DNA of 64,000 nucleotides from Kudoa neothunni. Lineage: Eukaryota; Cnidaria. A program made the translations under genes and the position numbers. Below, one piece after another: positions 48,111 through 63,600 of this stretch. The stretch is from assembly GCA_964304625.1 (NCBI GenBank), contig OZ199839.1, forward strand, positions 9,424,001 to 9,488,000, given 5' to 3'. Within the stretch, counting starts at the first letter, position 1, and each line of letters opens with the position of its first letter. The notes under the pieces were generated by a model. It was given only the letters and a program-made list of their open reading frames with translations. It ran no database searches and had not been told where the DNA came from.

Positions 48111-49240
48111 TTAGAAAACCTGGTTCCCTCGGGCAAATGAGACTAGTGGTGTAACTTCCAGCCTTCGCTTACACAGGCGCATGCTCCACTTTATTAAACC
48201 CTCACTAATGTGTTGGTATCGACTAGACAACTATAAACCAAATTTTTATAATTTCCCGAATTGTTTCACCGCAATCTTTAAAAATTAGGATCATTTTTAT
48301 TGAATTTGGTAAGCTCATCCACAATTATGCTGCATTTTAATGATCTAGCTGTAAGCTGGTATTTGTTTCTGAATTATAAACCTTAGTATAGATACTTGTT
48401 TTGCTGAGAAATAGTTTTATTTTATGGAATAATTTCGAGGCGGTTTTCATTATTTATCGCTAATAGCGAAATCATGATTAGTGCTAATACACTAGTTTTA
48501 AATTGAAGCATAATCGACAAAGTAGTTAATTTAAAAAATCAACTTTTCCATAATTATAAAATAGTTCGAAATTGTTTTGTGTGATTGGATAAGATTGATT
48601 TGAAATCACATGATGAATTTGTCACTAGGATTGGTGTGGGAAATTGCACAATTAGATTAACTATATACGTGCAACAACACATATCCTACGTGGATTCAAG
48701 AATGAATACTACTCATTAATCAAAATATTTGCTTCATTCATTAAGGATTAAATAATCAAGATTCAATTATTTATGCGTAGTGCAATATTCTTAATTTAAT
48801 TTACTGAGAGAAAAATATTCTGCATGGATTGATCAATAAATATCACGATATTTAATGTATTTATTAGCATGTTAAAATCTAATTTTATCATTGCATATTA
48901 AACACTGCAAGACATGCTTCCTCCATTAAGGCAAATTCCTCCGTCCATTATTGTTGATATTTCCGATAATCCTCATCTCTATTTCTTTTAATCATCTTCT
49001 CAAAAGGTTTTCTAAATTAACTAGCTGACAGCGCTATTAAATCAAATAACGCTTGTTCCCAGATCTCAATACTAAACGTTGTGTTAACTCTTTTGCATAC
49101 ACGCACATCGACCGCTATTTTTAACATAAAATTTGAAATTTTCATTTCAACATTATCTCATCTGCGTTGCCTATGACAATTAATAAATAGATAGATGATA
49201 GCTAGATAGATAGATAAATAGATAGATAGATAGATAGAAA

Positions 49241-49291
<51 letters not shown>

Positions 49292-49307
49292 GATAGATAG
49301 ATAGAAA

Positions 49308-49338
<31 letters not shown>

Positions 49339-49343
49339 GATAA

Positions 49344-49394
<51 letters not shown>

Positions 49395-49714
49395 GATAGA
49401 TAGATAGATTGTTGGAACAAAATTCTCCTCGGTAATATACAACAGGTATCATAACAATAAATCTAAAAGACCTAGAAAAATAAGGTAATGCAATTGAAAT
49501 TAATATAAAATATTGAAAAAGTAATAATGTTCCTTAACGATTGAGTATTGAGTCATTGTTAACCAATTGATTGGCTAACAATAAATTATGCTTTAACTAG
49601 TGGTGAAATTTTAGTCAAACTTGTTTTCTTTTTTGTTCAGATAATAGTTTACTGTTAGAAAAACAACAAATACAACTGTTGCAAATGCCATAATTATTAT
49701 CCTAGAAATCCACC

Positions 49715-49756
<42 letters not shown>

Positions 49757-50211
49757 AAGAGTTCGATTGCAAAAAAGTTTGAGAATCACTGCTTTAGGTT
49801 ACTGAATATTTGTGTTTTTAATCGATTGTATTAAGCATTAAATATAAGAGTTATAGTAAGTCATTTTCTATTACCATAATATGTAACGCAAATTTAAAAA
49901 TACTCATTAATTTTCTTTATATTCTAACAGAAAATCGAGGCATATTTTAATTAACGTAATTGAATAAACTTAAAAACGAATTTATGAAAGAAATAAAATT
50001 CTGAAGCTTATAATGGACTATAAAAATATATAATTTAGCTTGAGATATATCCATTTAAATTTAAAATACAACTAAAACTTGAAAAATTCTCTCACTCATT
50101 GCTAAAAAAATTGCGATTCTGCGCCAGCTGGTTATAAATAAAAACAAAATCATGACTAAAATTATCAACTACGCAACATATACAAATTCTACAATGCTCA
50201 AAAAGAGTGAA
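48111..50211. other. Non-coding region with microsatellites (copy 2)
   Basis: Counterpart of 28640-30816; contains the GATA array (49185-49408) and TA array (about 49717-49754). Confidence 0.45.
49185..49408. repeat. (GATA)n microsatellite (copy 2)
   Basis: About 224 bp against about 298 bp in copy 1, with a different arrangement of the AAAT variants. Confidence 0.95.
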
Positions 50212-51925
50212 TTATCTTTTTAAAGTTTTGAGTGGATTTTTTCGTCGAATCTTTTTGAAGGTATGAGCTTTACCTATTCCCTTGACAAGTCTGGCGCTTG
50301 GAATGGTGGAAGCATTAGCTTTAAGAGGTTCAGGTATCAAATAATCAGGCACAAATCCCATGCTATGAAGTGAGCTTTTGGTAGGAACATTAAAATCGTG
50401 TTTGATAGCTATTCTATCACTAGGATTTTTCTTGAAATGCTCGTTGAGATACTTTGAGTTGAGTAATTCACGTTTTATTTCAGCCCGCCTTGCAGCTGTG
50501 ATCTTGCTTTTGTTTAACGAAAACAAAGCATCGTTCACCCTGTAACGGAAACCTTCCACAATGTCCACCTTAAAACTAAATGGTTTCAATGATTGGTTGG
50601 CGTTATCACTGAGATATTTTTCCACAGCTTCTAGCAACTGCTTTTCTTGCGGGGAAACCAACGATAAAGCGATTCCAGTTTCATTGGCACGGGCAGTACG
50701 ACCCACACGATGAATGTATGAGGTGATCGTGGCGGGAAAGTTAAAATTGATGATATTGTCTACTTTTACAAAGTCTATACCACGACTGCTGCTGTATTCG
50801 TTATCAGAGTTTGCTTTTTTGGCAGAAGAGTTCATCGCTTTCACGTTTGTAGATTGGTCGGTAGCAATCAATATATCCAATTTTCCAGAATTGAAATATT
50901 CCACTATATGATAACGAGAGTTGAATGGCAATTCGTTATTCAATACGCATGAATATATATTAAATTTTTTCTAGAAATAGTTTCAATTTGAATGCTGTTT
51001 GAATATCATCGGCAAATATTATAAATCTTCCCTTTAGAAGTGAGAGCTTGATAAGTGAATATAAAATTAGAAATTTGTCGCTCTTCTCACACCTAAAACA
51101 ACAAAACCTTTAGAATCGTTCCACACAAATCTACAATCAAAATACCTACCTAACTACATATTGCGAAAGTTGTAATTCTGAAGGCAATGGAGACTCATCC
51201 GGTTCAACAGATATTGGGTCATCCAAAATCTGTTCGCACAACTCATTAACGTTAGAATTTAAAGTTGCAGAAACAATAATAGTTTGGCTTTTATGGTTGT
51301 TGCCGCTGGAGAGAATACCAACAAGTTGTTTGATTTCTTCTTCGTAACCGTATCCAAATAATAAATCAGCTTCATCAAATACAACCTGCTTCAAATTAGT
51401 CAACAACTTTAGGGTCGGTATCGCGTTCAGATAACTCACCATACGACTTGGTGTCCCAATAACAATATCAAAGGTAGTTTGTTGTTTGGTTGCATTTTTA
51501 AGATACTCCTCGAACAGAGTATCATCAACCAAATTGATTAACGATACGTAACGTCTGCTGAATTGAGACAACTCATACAAACAGTTGTACACTTGAGCAC
51601 ATAATTCTCGACTTGGAACTACGACAATTGAATGAATATTAGACGATTCGGCTCGGTATTCTTCAGTAGTGGCTCTTCGCAACAAACATTCCAACGTAGA
51701 AATAGCATACATTGCGGTTTTACCGGATCCAGTTTTGGATTTAATCAGCAGATCTTTACCCTTGAGTGCCTTAGGTAATGCTTCCTTTTGAACTGTGGTA
51801 GGGTTAGACCAGCCGACCTTTTTCAGTGCTTTCAAAATGCGACTATCCACTGAAAATTCTTCAAACCCCATGCCGTAACAAACGTTGTATTCCTCGGGTA
51901 TTTTCGTTGTTGTATCGGAGTACAT
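50212..51925 (-). CDS. DDX56: DDX56 helicase (copy 2), one-base frameshift
   Basis: Same gene as 30817-32529; exons 51150-51925 and 50212-51092. One extra T in the run near 50970 (six against five in copy 1) breaks the second exon just before CVLNNELP. All motifs are otherwise present. The copy 1 reading is intact, so this shift is probably an error in the sequence. Confidence 0.88.
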
Positions 51926-53691
51926 TCGAATTGAGGTGCTCCCCCCATCTTCATTTACTCAGCTATTTTTTGTGAATGATTTTGTATTTTAAAATATTAT
52001 AAATTTTTGTTTGAAAATTTTTATTAAAATATTTAATAATAAGAAAAACTGTAATCTACAGTGAAGCCTCGGATTATCAAACATCCTTGGATTTTTTTTG
52101 TGATTGATTTTTGAATTATTTTCATTCGAAAAAAGAGATTAACTTCATTTATGCATAACGGCTGACGACAAAATATTAATTAACGAAATTTGTCACCGTT
52201 ATTTGGTTCCTTTATTCCAAGTAAATTACTGAGTGTTGAAAGCACGTAATATTACAACTTCTGATTAGAACTATCGATATAGACAATCTCTCAGGCGATA
52301 ATATTCCAAATACAGTACAGTCTCTGAGTTCGATCAAAAATTTTGAGTCAGAAACACTTTTGCGTTTGAACACATATAAAGGGTATTCAGAACAAATCCA
52401 TTCACCGCGAAAAATAAAGAAGCAAAGAAATTCTAGAAGGAGATTCACTCAATAAAATTGTGCTAATGTCATCGAAAGAACACCCTTTATAATCTATCGT
52501 ACGAGGACCGATAAATATTTATCCTAAGTAGCATGTGGATTAAATAAAGGGTTGTAACCCTCCAATGTTACGTGCGATCGAGAACAGAGCGTTATGGCAC
52601 CACAGCCTTTTGATGCTAACAACGCAGGCTCGAATCAAAATTCAAAGATTGTGTTACATCGTATATCCCATTTTGATTATTTTATACAGTAGGTGACGGC
52701 TCTTGCGCGTTACCTATCACTCGTGGACACCTGCCGTGATTTAATGACTTACACAATTCTGTTACTAATTAAAGTAGATCGAATAAAAGCATAACAATTA
52801 TACGAAATTATTAAAACCTTAGTTTTTGTTTTAATTCACATTAACTAAGAATTAGCTCAAATTTACGACTCGTGGGCACCTGGAGAGAACTAAGCAGTTT
52901 AGTACTTTGAAAGAAAAATTTAATATAATGTCAAATTATCAAAAATATCGAATGGAAATATCAGAATAACTAATATCCTCAATTATTTTAATTTCAAATC
53001 CGTTTCCTCTTTAAATAAAATTTTGGGTAATAAAGAATCCATTCAGAAGGCTCCTAATGCAATGAGAACTACATAAAACCGTAAAAAATTAAAAACAATT
53101 ACGATTTCTATGAATAACGCTCTAATTTATTTAAGTAACATGTACAAATTTTTCCGAAAAAGAAATTATCTACGGCCATAGATCTAGAAACGACTATTCA
53201 TGGTATAAGAGAGTCAAAATTATACCAGTAAATATTAATAACGTTTCCAACCTAAAAATCAAATAATAAATGTGATAAAACTTTGTAGTTATATTATACT
53301 ATATATATCGTTTAATTATATGCAATTTACACATATCATCTATCTATGAATTCTTCTACTATATAAAGTAGTAGTAGTGTACGTGTGGGTGTGCAAATTA
53401 TAATCTTACACAGAAATTTTTTTATACTTTTTTCCTACTGGCGATACTTATAAAAATGTATTTAGGATTAAAAAATAAAATAATTTTAATATTCCTTAAA
53501 TTAGTTGTTATTTTAGATGTATACATTTTTTGGGCAGATTAACTAGCGCAATAACCGGATTATTCATGGTTAATCTATTTACCTAATCAACGATCGAAAA
53601 CTATTTATCGAATAATACAGTTCTCAGAATCTAAATTTTTCTATTTTTGGTTTTATTAATATCTGTCCTACTATATAAAGTAGCAGTGCCC

Positions 53692-53722
<31 letters not shown>

Positions 53723-53987
53723 CACAAACTTTCTCCTTATACAGAAACTTTTTAGATTATTTGATTTTCGTAGTATACTTTAAAAAATATAAAATTAATT
53801 ACAAAAGAACCACGGGATTGTCTACTTTCTAACAAAGCACAAGACGAATTTTCGTCTGAGGCAAAAATGCATAATCACTAACCAAATAATAAGTTCTATA
53901 ATGAAATTAAAATTACCAATCTTAACCCAACTTCCAATTATAAGTTTTTGAGATCGCTTCTAAGTAAAATGTACCATAATACTGATC
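51926..53987. other. Intergenic region (copy 2)
   Basis: Counterpart of 32530-34589, including the (GT)n run at about 53691-53719. Confidence 0.4.
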
Positions 53988-55257
53988 TTATTTTTGGCAG
54001 ATACATCTTAAATTTTCTAATTTTAAAGGAGTCTTCTTATCTGAGGATTGGGAAATAGGATTACACATCTGGTACATTATATCATGCTCGACGGAACCTT
54101 GATACTCTTTTAATTTCTCTATGAATGTCACAAGACTAGGATGTGGCTGTTCGAAACAAGAACGGAAATGTCGGTTGAAATTTTCTGCTGGATACTTTCT
54201 AGTGTTCTTGAATATGCCTTCCAACATTCTAATGGATACTTTGTGCTATTTATGAAGTTTTTTTCAAAATACTCTAAAAAATGAGTCAAATTGAGGTTTT
54301 TAAAGTCAGAAGATTTTTTTTTCAATTTCTCATATTCGTCTTAAACATTATTATTTAATGGGACGAATGCCAAAGATATAAAGCATTTTATAAAAAGCAT
54401 AAAATCAGCATTATTTTGATATTCTTTTGATAATCCCAAGTTCTGTATTTTTCGATATACGCATTGCCCGAAATGGAACAAGCAAAAATATATATTTGAT
54501 TTTGATGCTTTTTTAAAAGCATTAAAAGAACCAACTTCAAAGTCGAGTACTATATTTTCAGGAAATTCCATAAATTCTTGATTTTTGATAATTTGAAGGA
54601 TCTTTTCGTATGTTTACTCATATTTACTTGGCATCAAAACATATATTAGAGGAAAAACTCTTTCAAAACTTTTACCATGAATGGTGTAAAGTTGGTAAAA
54701 TTCTCTTGGTGCAACTTGAAAGGTTCCATCAGTAATCCAACAATGAGAATTTTTCAGATGGGCCAAATTATTGTTTGTTCCGAAAATAATTATTCTATTT
54801 GCGCCAGAAGATTCTGTATCGTAAATGCAAAAATTGTCGTTTCGTAATGTGGTTAGGTAACCACAAAGGTTTGTTTCAGGATTTATTTGAATATTTCTCC
54901 TTTTCCGTATGTTTTGGATATTTTTATAAATATGGAAATTTTTTCACCACAGGCACGTCGTTGATATTTTGACTATTAGAGGCAATACTATATACTTCAC
55001 TGGTGAAGTAAGATGTACTCTCAACCAATTTTCGTATTTTGTCCTGAAAAAACCCATATTTTTTTATCTTCCGATATATTATGATTATGAAAGTTAATTT
55101 TTTCAATATTCCGAGTTTCCGAAGAATCAGTTCTTAATCTCCCACGGCACATCCTATTTTGACACTTCAAATATTGATATGTATTTGTAGAATAATCTAT
55201 CATGTAAAAATAATCTTCAAACAACAGCAAATATTTATTTCTTTTTGTTTTTAACAT
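53988..55257 (-). pseudogene. FLYWCH/MULE transposase (copy 2)
   Basis: Same relic as 34590-35858. One additional extra base near 54940 splits the second segment further. The shifts shared by both copies are likely real decay; the private one is likely an error. Confidence 0.72.
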
Positions 55258-55633
55258 AGTATAGTTTTTTTTTCTTGTTGCCGCTCATTTTTTAACGATT
55301 TTTACGAACTCGCATCTAGCGCATGCGCGCTCCGAGGTTCTCCTCGCGAATTTTCCTCATGCCTTTATATACAACTGAAACTTTGAAAGTTTACTCTTTT
55401 CTACTTTTGAACGTACTTAAGACGAATTACAACATTAGTTTGTGCGTAGGCGGGCTTTCGATGCAAACAAAGATTTGTTGCTTAAACGGGAAATTATTAA
55501 ATTAATACGCATGAATATATTATTTACTTTGCGCGTTTAGTTAAAGTTAAAAAGTTTTTTATTTTTTTTAATAAACATAAAATTATGTTAGAACGTTATG
55601 ATTAAGTAAAACATTGTTAACAAACTTTTAGAT

Positions 55634-57687
55634 TACAGTCGAGATTGGATATTGCGTGGGTTTCTGGGACCAACAAAAACCCACGCAATAAAAAATTTTT
55701 ACGCAATATCCAGACCTTTGCGTGCGCATTGTACTATAAAATATGATTTTTTCGTGTTTACGTCCGATGCCAATTAGTGAAAATCAAATTTTTATATATA
55801 AATATATTATTTAATTAAATGAAATGTGATTTATCAAATTTTGTCGAAAAAGCTTGTAATTTTAGTTTGTCGGAATCTTTCTCTTGATATTTTTAAAACT
55901 CGGTCCATTATGGGATGTAAATCAAACGATCCCGTCGGATCCTCTTTAATAAAAGCTTCCCTCAGAACGTTCACTGCATTTTTCATTTGATTAATTGAAA
56001 TTTTGATGTCTTCAATGATTGATTCTCTATCGTCAGATTCGTCACTTATGGGCAATAAGTCGTCATTATTTTCTTCCTCATATGTTGCTTCATAATCGTC
56101 ATCAAACATATTTTCTGAATCTTCGATTTCATCTAGAAAAAATTAATTACGTATACGTTAAATATTACCTTGAGAACAGTTGCTGATTTGAGGTATCTCA
56201 CTCACATCTTCTTGGTCTATAAACTGATAATAACTTTATTGTCGTAATTTTATTTAATACCTCCAAATATTTTTGATTTTTTAAAGCAATTAATAATAAT
56301 TTGCGGCGGAATACTTTCCCAACATTTAGCTAATGTTATCATTGAGTCAAGCAATGTATATTTTTTTATGATAGAATCTTCGCATAAAACCATTCGCTCG
56401 GTCATTGAACTTTTGTACCTGCTTTTAAGGCAGCGAATGATGCCTCCTAAATCAAGGGGTTGTAAAATACTAGTTGTATTTTTAGGTAAGAACAAAAATT
56501 TGATATTTTCAAAGCAATCAATATTTTTTGGATGGCCTGGACATTGGTCCAACAAAATTAAGACTTTTCTATTCTGATTTATCATCCTTCGGTTAAACTT
56601 TTTCATTATTTCGATAAATATACTAGAAGTCATCCATGCACTTTTTTGTGCATAATATTCACAAGGGAGGTGTTTGACTCTTTTAAAACATCTAGGATTT
56701 TGAAATTTCCCGATAACAACTAATGGGAACTTATCCCCATTTAAAGCTGAGGACAGTAAAACAGTCACCCTTTTTTTGGATAATTTTTTCCCCTTAATCC
56801 CGACTTCCTCCTTTAAAACGTAACTACTATTTTGTAACTGCTCATAATAAAGAGCAGTTTCGTCGATGTTAATAACGTCTTTTGGATTATATGCTCTAAT
56901 CAAATCAATGTTCTCAATAATCCATGAGTCGACAGATGCAACATCTGCACTCGCAGCCTCGCCATGGAACTTTTTGAAAACTATCCCATATCTTGACTTG
57001 AACCCTGCAAGCCATCCCTTGCTGGCTTTAAAATTGGAAACTTTGTTTTCATTTGCAATATAAGAAGCTTTTTTGATAATGGCATCTCCTGACAGAACGT
57101 TACCATTCGACCGTTGTTTAACAAACCAATCATACACTTCATCGTCTATATTTTTTGAATCTGCCTGCCGAATGTCTCTTCCTTTTACTTTCAATATCTG
57201 TATTTTTGAATTTATCTTCGTGCGAAAGAATTCTATCAAGTGTTGAATGACCTTAAATGTGATTTTACAATACTATTCATTAGAAGACTACTATAGCACT
57301 CAATTTAAACTTGGAAATTGTCATTGATTTCGCACCCTTCAACGTTTTTATTGAATTGTAGTAATGGATGATTTCCATTTTCCTCTGAAATATTGCGTTG
57401 TTCACGGGACATAATGAAAAAACACTATCTGAATTAAACCAATTGACCACAAAAAACCACGCAATAACGAGTCACGCTGCGCCTAACAACCACGCAATAA
57501 AAAATTTCCACGCAATAACGAGACTTTTTGTATTAATAAATTTTTTTAAATTTTTTGTTAACAAATATTTTTACATTACAATAAGATAATAACAATTTGA
57601 AAAAACTAAATTTCTCTCTTTAAAGGATAACTTTAAAAATCTCTAATTACGCAATATCCAGTCACGCAATATCCAATCTCGACTGTA
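55634..57687 (-). mobile_element. Tigger/pogo element (copy 2)
   Basis: Same insertion as 36235-38285 with the same perfect ends. It differs by several substitutions in the C-terminal coding exon (around 55925-56085) and by small indels. Confidence 0.9.
55834..57412 (-). pseudogene. Tigger transposase (copy 2), two one-base insertions
   Basis: Same four-exon gene as in copy 1. An extra C in exon 1 near 57382 and an extra T (six against five) near 57153 break the frame. Because of the second insertion, the frame upstream of VYDWF reads as an unrelated peptide starting MIEFFRTK; that N-terminus is an artefact of the shift. The DDE core itself is unchanged. Confidence 0.8.
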
Positions 57688-58659
57688 GTTAGTTCACCGA
57701 CGGGTTGCGTAAAGCGATTAATACGCCTCATGATTTGTAAGAGCTTATGATTTCTTAATGAAAATAAGGTCCAATAACGTAGAAAGTGAGGATGATCGGG
57801 CCATAGCTGTTTATTTCGATCATGACTGTTATAGAAAGGTCGATAAGATAATTATAATTGACTTTGAACATAAAATGACCTTGGTCTATTCCAAACCAAA
57901 GTCAGCGTGGTCGGGAAAGGAAACCCAAGCGAAGCGGGGTTTTTGCGCTAGTATGATATAAATTAAAAATGTTTACAATCTTAATACTAAATTCTCCAGT
58001 TTAATTTACTTTTGGGGTTAAAATGTAGAATAGTGGCCACATTTTCCGATTAAAGATTATAATTGGTTCGTAGATTAATCCGGAATTTTTTATAACACCT
58101 TAGCATGAAATATGTTGAACATTAATGGTAGGTATGAGTGGATTAATTACAATAAAATATTTTTGATCTTAGCGTTATGCATTTGATACACTGTAACACC
58201 TAATGCGTGCAGATAATACTAATTTCTTATTCTTATAGACATAGAATTAGTAATAGGCAATCGCTAATGATGAAATATGATAATCAATAAAAAATCATAG
58301 TTGTCACAATCAAATTTTAGGATAAAACAAAGCATGCTTTACTCCATCGATTAAATCGTATGTCCTGTGGAAATAACTACGAGGGGCTAGCAGTTATTTA
58401 GAGAACATATTATAAAAAGTATTATCGATAACAAATACAATGCCGAAAATAACCTACTGGTGGTGAAACAATGATAAATACAAAAAATTAGAATAATCAA
58501 CAGGTTCGATTTTTATCATGGTCGCCGATTTGGATTACGGCTACTATTCTACATTTTAACCACTTTTGGTTTTCTATATAAGTCTATTCAATACGTGGTA
58601 GTCAAAATAATGGGTTTTTCACTACAGTGAACAATGGGACCGAAAGGGTTGATAAATGC

Positions 58660-59740
58660 GGCTAAAATACGACATAGCGATGAAAGTCGGTGGTAATCGT
58701 ATCTCTTCGTCGTGCTAAAAAATAGATTATTCTACGGTCGAAATCGATGATATCCTCATAGAAGTCGTCTTCAACCTAATTAAGGATCAACCCAAATTAG
58801 TATTCTTATCACAGAGATTTGATTTACTGCCAAAAATTCGCCCGTGTGAATCTTGCAATTCAGATATGCTGCTACTCAGACCATTTTTGCAATATTGGCT
58901 CATTTATATTCCGTTGTTATAAATGTAATAAAAAAACACCAGGTAAAAAATGCAGAATAGGGACGTTTTTTGAAGGGGCGATGTTTACGTTATTGCAAAT
59001 TTTTTATATAATTTTTGCGAACCTTAACAATACACATATACGAATTACAATACAGTTTTGAGGCAATTAAAGATCTACTCAAGAGAAACACTTTTCAACT
59101 GGAAGAATTATATACTTGAAATCTATATGGAGTATCATAATATCGAAAGTACTTCAAATGGTGGTTCAGATATTATTGTGCAAATTGATGAATCCCATGT
59201 AAGCAAACGCAAATACCATCGCGGTAGAGTGCTTGTGAATCAAAATGTGTGGGAAATTGGAGCAATCGATGAAGGTGGAAGCATATTTCAAATCTTAACT
59301 GAGGTTAGGAATCAAGCCACACTGGAGACGATTATCTCCCAATATGTGTTGGTGGGATCCACCGCCTGGACCGATTTATGGGGTGGCTACAAAAATCTAA
59401 ACATGGTAGGCTATCATCATGATAAGGTTAACCATAGTATTAAATTTCGAACGTCGGATGCAGTCCATATAAACAGAATTGGGGCCATTTGGGGTGCCAT
59501 CAAGCGCAAGTTCCGCTATATAACTAACAAATAACTAACAAAAAATCGGAATTAATGGGTTCTTACTTGATCGAATATCAATTTAAAAAAACAGTTAAAA
59601 ATGATAAAATTTCAAAATATATATCTTTTATTAACCAAATTTATTTACATTGACAAATACACGGTTTTTTGTGTGTTACGAATTTCGCGCCGAATGTTCA
59701 CGAAATGTAACGACTTTCGTCGCTCTATCGTACTTTAGCC
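58660..59740 (+). mobile_element. Merlin element (copy 2)
   Basis: Same insertion as 39261-40344 with the same inverted ends. Confidence 0.7.
58735..59534 (+). pseudogene. ISXO2-like transposase (copy 2)
   Basis: The DDE core is one open frame here (59058-59534) and the second zinc-ribbon half is open in 58819-59061, but shifts at a T5 run near 58885 and near 59056 still separate the parts. The catalytic Glu is glycine here too (NRIGAIW), so that change is shared by both copies and is not a base-calling slip. Confidence 0.78.
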
Positions 59741-60652
59741 AAAAATAGCATAATCAGTGGCCATTATGGCGTCAATACTTTCGAGAATTAAAGTTTTTTA
59801 GCGTGATACTCATTTCTCGGCCGCTGTCTGGCCTTTACCGAAACTGTCCGTATTGTGTAGTTTAATCAAAATTTTAATATTCACTGTTGAATTTCTGAAG
59901 GAATAGAGAGAGTTTTGTGAGATATCTATAGAAAATGAATATAGAATAAATTTCATTTCAAGACAATGATAGTTGCCGATTGAAGCATGTTATAGATGCA
60001 CATAAGTAAGATTTTTTGGCAAAAATATAAAGAAATGTTATTAATATTGCGTTAAAAAATGAATAAGAAATAAAATAGTATTTATAATTTTTAAGAATGG
60101 GTCATTCACCAAATTTTATCCTAATGGAAAAGGGGCATAAATATTTTTTCAACCAAATAATCTTACTAATATTTTTTTTATTCTATTTAAATAAACGGTG
60201 TCATGCCCATGCCGAAAAATAAGTAAAACACACAATCGGCTGCGCACGCACATTAGGTGCATATTATCGGTTGAATACTGTGTATACAGTAATTATTGTC
60301 ATTTATATAAACTTTGTTGACATTTTTTAATTGAACTTATGATATAAAAATAACTTTTTACAACCAATGATAAAAGATTGTTTGCAATTATTAATTTGTT
60401 TTATTATTCGCAACATACTTCATGAATATCATGTAGTTTCCGAAAACTTTATCCATTAAATATCGATTAATTACAAAATTGAAGTTTTAGGAAACTAAAC
60501 AGCATCCGAATTGGATATAAAATAAGACTTATACAGACTTTTAACTGAAATAGTTTATATGTGAATTAATAATAGTTAAAACAACTTTCGGTCTCAACTA
60601 TGAATATCATTCGTTTAAATCCAGATAATTGTCGCGTTGAATTAAGGTTTAT
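59741..60652. other. Spacer upstream of gene B (copy 2)
   Basis: Counterpart of 40345-41258; nothing recognised. Confidence 0.35.
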
Positions 60653-63600
60653 ATGACATTATTATTGTCAATGAGTTACATACCAAACATACTTCTGCTG
60701 ATTTTAGGAGGTAGTAGTTTATGAAAAATTTATAAAAAATATTTCTTTATTAGTTATTCATGAAAACCACGTTTCTTCTATTGAGATTGATAATAATCTG
60801 ATGACTTTGAAATTCTCGAACCTAGAAAATAAATACTCTATTTCGATTTCTGGATACGATATCGAAAATAGCCAAAGGAAATGTGCCTTACAATATTATG
60901 ATACGACGGGACCATTATTAAAAAGTATTCCTACTTGCAATAGTGATATTGGAAATGGAATTGGAGATGAAAAAGCACAAATGTGCATTTACACATGTAA
61001 ACAAGTACAACTAAAAATCTCTGGATTACAATTTAAAACCATTAAATACATAAAATGGTGTCAAGGAAAGGATAATGAAAGTGTTAAAACATGTCAAGAT
61101 AAGAGAGTTTACAAGATTAAAGGTAAGCTAAATTTTTTTAATACTATTATAATTACGATTTTAGATATTTATTTAAAAAGCGAGTTTTCGACATCGAAAA
61201 TCAATGATGAATTTACTGTTTCCATTAAAAACAAAGTAAATGGTGGCTTCTCCGCCATGGTTGATCTTAAAAAAGAAACTACAGTGGCTTCGGGTAATGA
61301 CTTTTTTACAACTAAAAGTATTAATATGAATACAAAATTATATAAACCCCATTACATTATTGAATTCATCGATAAATCTCCCGAAATATTTCTAAACCCT
61401 CAAAAACCTGTCAATGATTGGTTTATTGCGACTGGCTCAAAACATATAGACAGCTCGAAATATTATTACACAATTAAACTCGAAAATCCGGAACCTTCGA
61501 AGATTTGTTATTTTGGAATAAAGGAAATAAATGAATCTCATTTTACTTCATATTGTTCAGTCTACAATAAGGCGGGCCCATGTTTTCAACCTTGTTTCAA
61601 GGCGACATTATATCATCACTCAAATTTAAATTTTGCTCAAATTATGGTCATACCCTACAACAATTTGACATCTAAAGAGTTTTTTCAAATTGTCACCTGT
61701 AATAAAGAAAACTTAATATTTTGTTAATTAAATTTTTAGTTGGCAACCATCAAACAACTGTTAATCCTAGTAAAGATCGGATTACTGTTGATCTAAACAA
61801 CTTGAATAAAAATGTGGGGTCCAATGATGCTGTTAGCTCCGCAGCTATATCAGAAATTAAATTAATTAAAAAATACATTGGAATTGAAGCTGTTGGTGAA
61901 AATCTTACATGCAGTAGCACTGAAGAATGTCTTAGTTTTGGTTCAAAAACTGTGACACAACTAGCACCATTAACCGAGTATATTATAAAGGTCAAAATAA
62001 CCGGACTTACAACCGTTGATTCTCCTGAAGTTAACCATTACCATAAATACATATATTTCAAAACAAAAGGTGAAATTAACTAATAATAATTTTTTTAATG
62101 TTAATAGGAGAACAATTTGAAGCAACTAGAAATATTACACCGGAAACTGTATCAGGTCAACATACGCAATTAACCCTTCAACCAAAAGATCTTTTCCTGC
62201 CTGGAAAAAATTTAAATGCAAAATGTGAACTTTATTATTCAATTGGGGATGAGGCTTCAAAATATCCAGCTACGTGTCGAATAGGTGATACTAACAAATT
62301 TTGTTCGGATGCATGCAACAAAAGCTTTACTATTGTTAACCTGGATCCTAAAACGAGTTACAAGATTACAGTCTGTTCCAAAGGATATACGTGCGAACAA
62401 AGCAATCCAGAAACAGAAAGTAATTTTTATATTCCTGAATAAAATTTATTATTATAAATAGCCGGAGAAACATCATTCACGATTTCTACAAATGACGTGG
62501 GTGAAAGTAAGAGGACTACTGTCACTATGGCTCCTTCGAGTTCTGAAAGTTTAGGGAATTCGTGGGCATACGTTCTATTTGAAAGACTGTCTAAGAAAAT
62601 AATTATTGATTGTTTGAATGGTCCCTGCGTTCCTACCATATCGGCATCAAATATATTAGATATTTCCTGGGATATTATCGACGCAGAAATAGCATACGAA
62701 ATAGTTGTGATAAATATTGCTACAAGCAAACCTCTGGCGAAAGATATAAAAAGTTTTAATTGTGTAAAAAAATTGGTCTACTTTTTTTAGGAAGCATTGT
62801 GGAAGGTAGTGATCGGATGATTTTAAGATACGATACGACGAATAATAATTATAAAATAAAATTTAAGGACGACTTTACAACACTAAAGCATGAACAATGT
62901 ACAGTAAAAAAATCAAAAGACGATTTATCTGATTATGAGGATGCCGGTGAAAATAATGGAATTATTAAAAAAAGTTGCAACACACTTGATATAGAATCAA
63001 CCATCATTCTTAATGATAAATATAAGCTCAATTATATTTCTTATACTTATCAATATTCTAAGGAAGAAACTGTTGATTCATCATCTGGACTTGCGAAACC
63101 AGAGGAAGAGAGACTCGAAAGTGGTACGGAAAAATCACCAGAACCAACAGCACAAAGAAAAAAAACGATCTCATACCCAAAAGGAAAAGTTTATTCATAT
63201 TTCATGGGTAATTTATAATTGAAATATAAATATAATTCTTTCAAGATGATTACGAGGAAATAACTTATGCTGCATCCCTTCATGATGATAAAATAAAATT
63301 AGGATCAAATAAATGTTCGTTAAACTGCGAAGCATATAAGGACAATCAAAAACAAGACGGATTAACACAAAATGAAGTTAATCCATGCTCCAATTTTGAG
63401 AGTTATTCAATTCAATTCGATGAGTTGGTTAAGGATTATCATATCCGCTGCCCAAAACATTTTGACTTCCATTACTTTTACGACAACGATTTCGTGAAAA
63501 ATAATGCACCAGTTTTTAGTAGATTTTACTACGAATTAACTAATGACTACACAAATAAAAGGTTTACAATAAAATTGGTAAATGAAAACCCTTCTGAAAT

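Noticed and set aside
56250..57239. 329-residue Tigger frame beginning MIEFFRTK in copy 2
   Set aside because: The N-terminal part comes from reading the wrong frame upstream of an extra T near 57153. Copy 1 has the expected family N-terminus (GHSTLDRIL) in frame.
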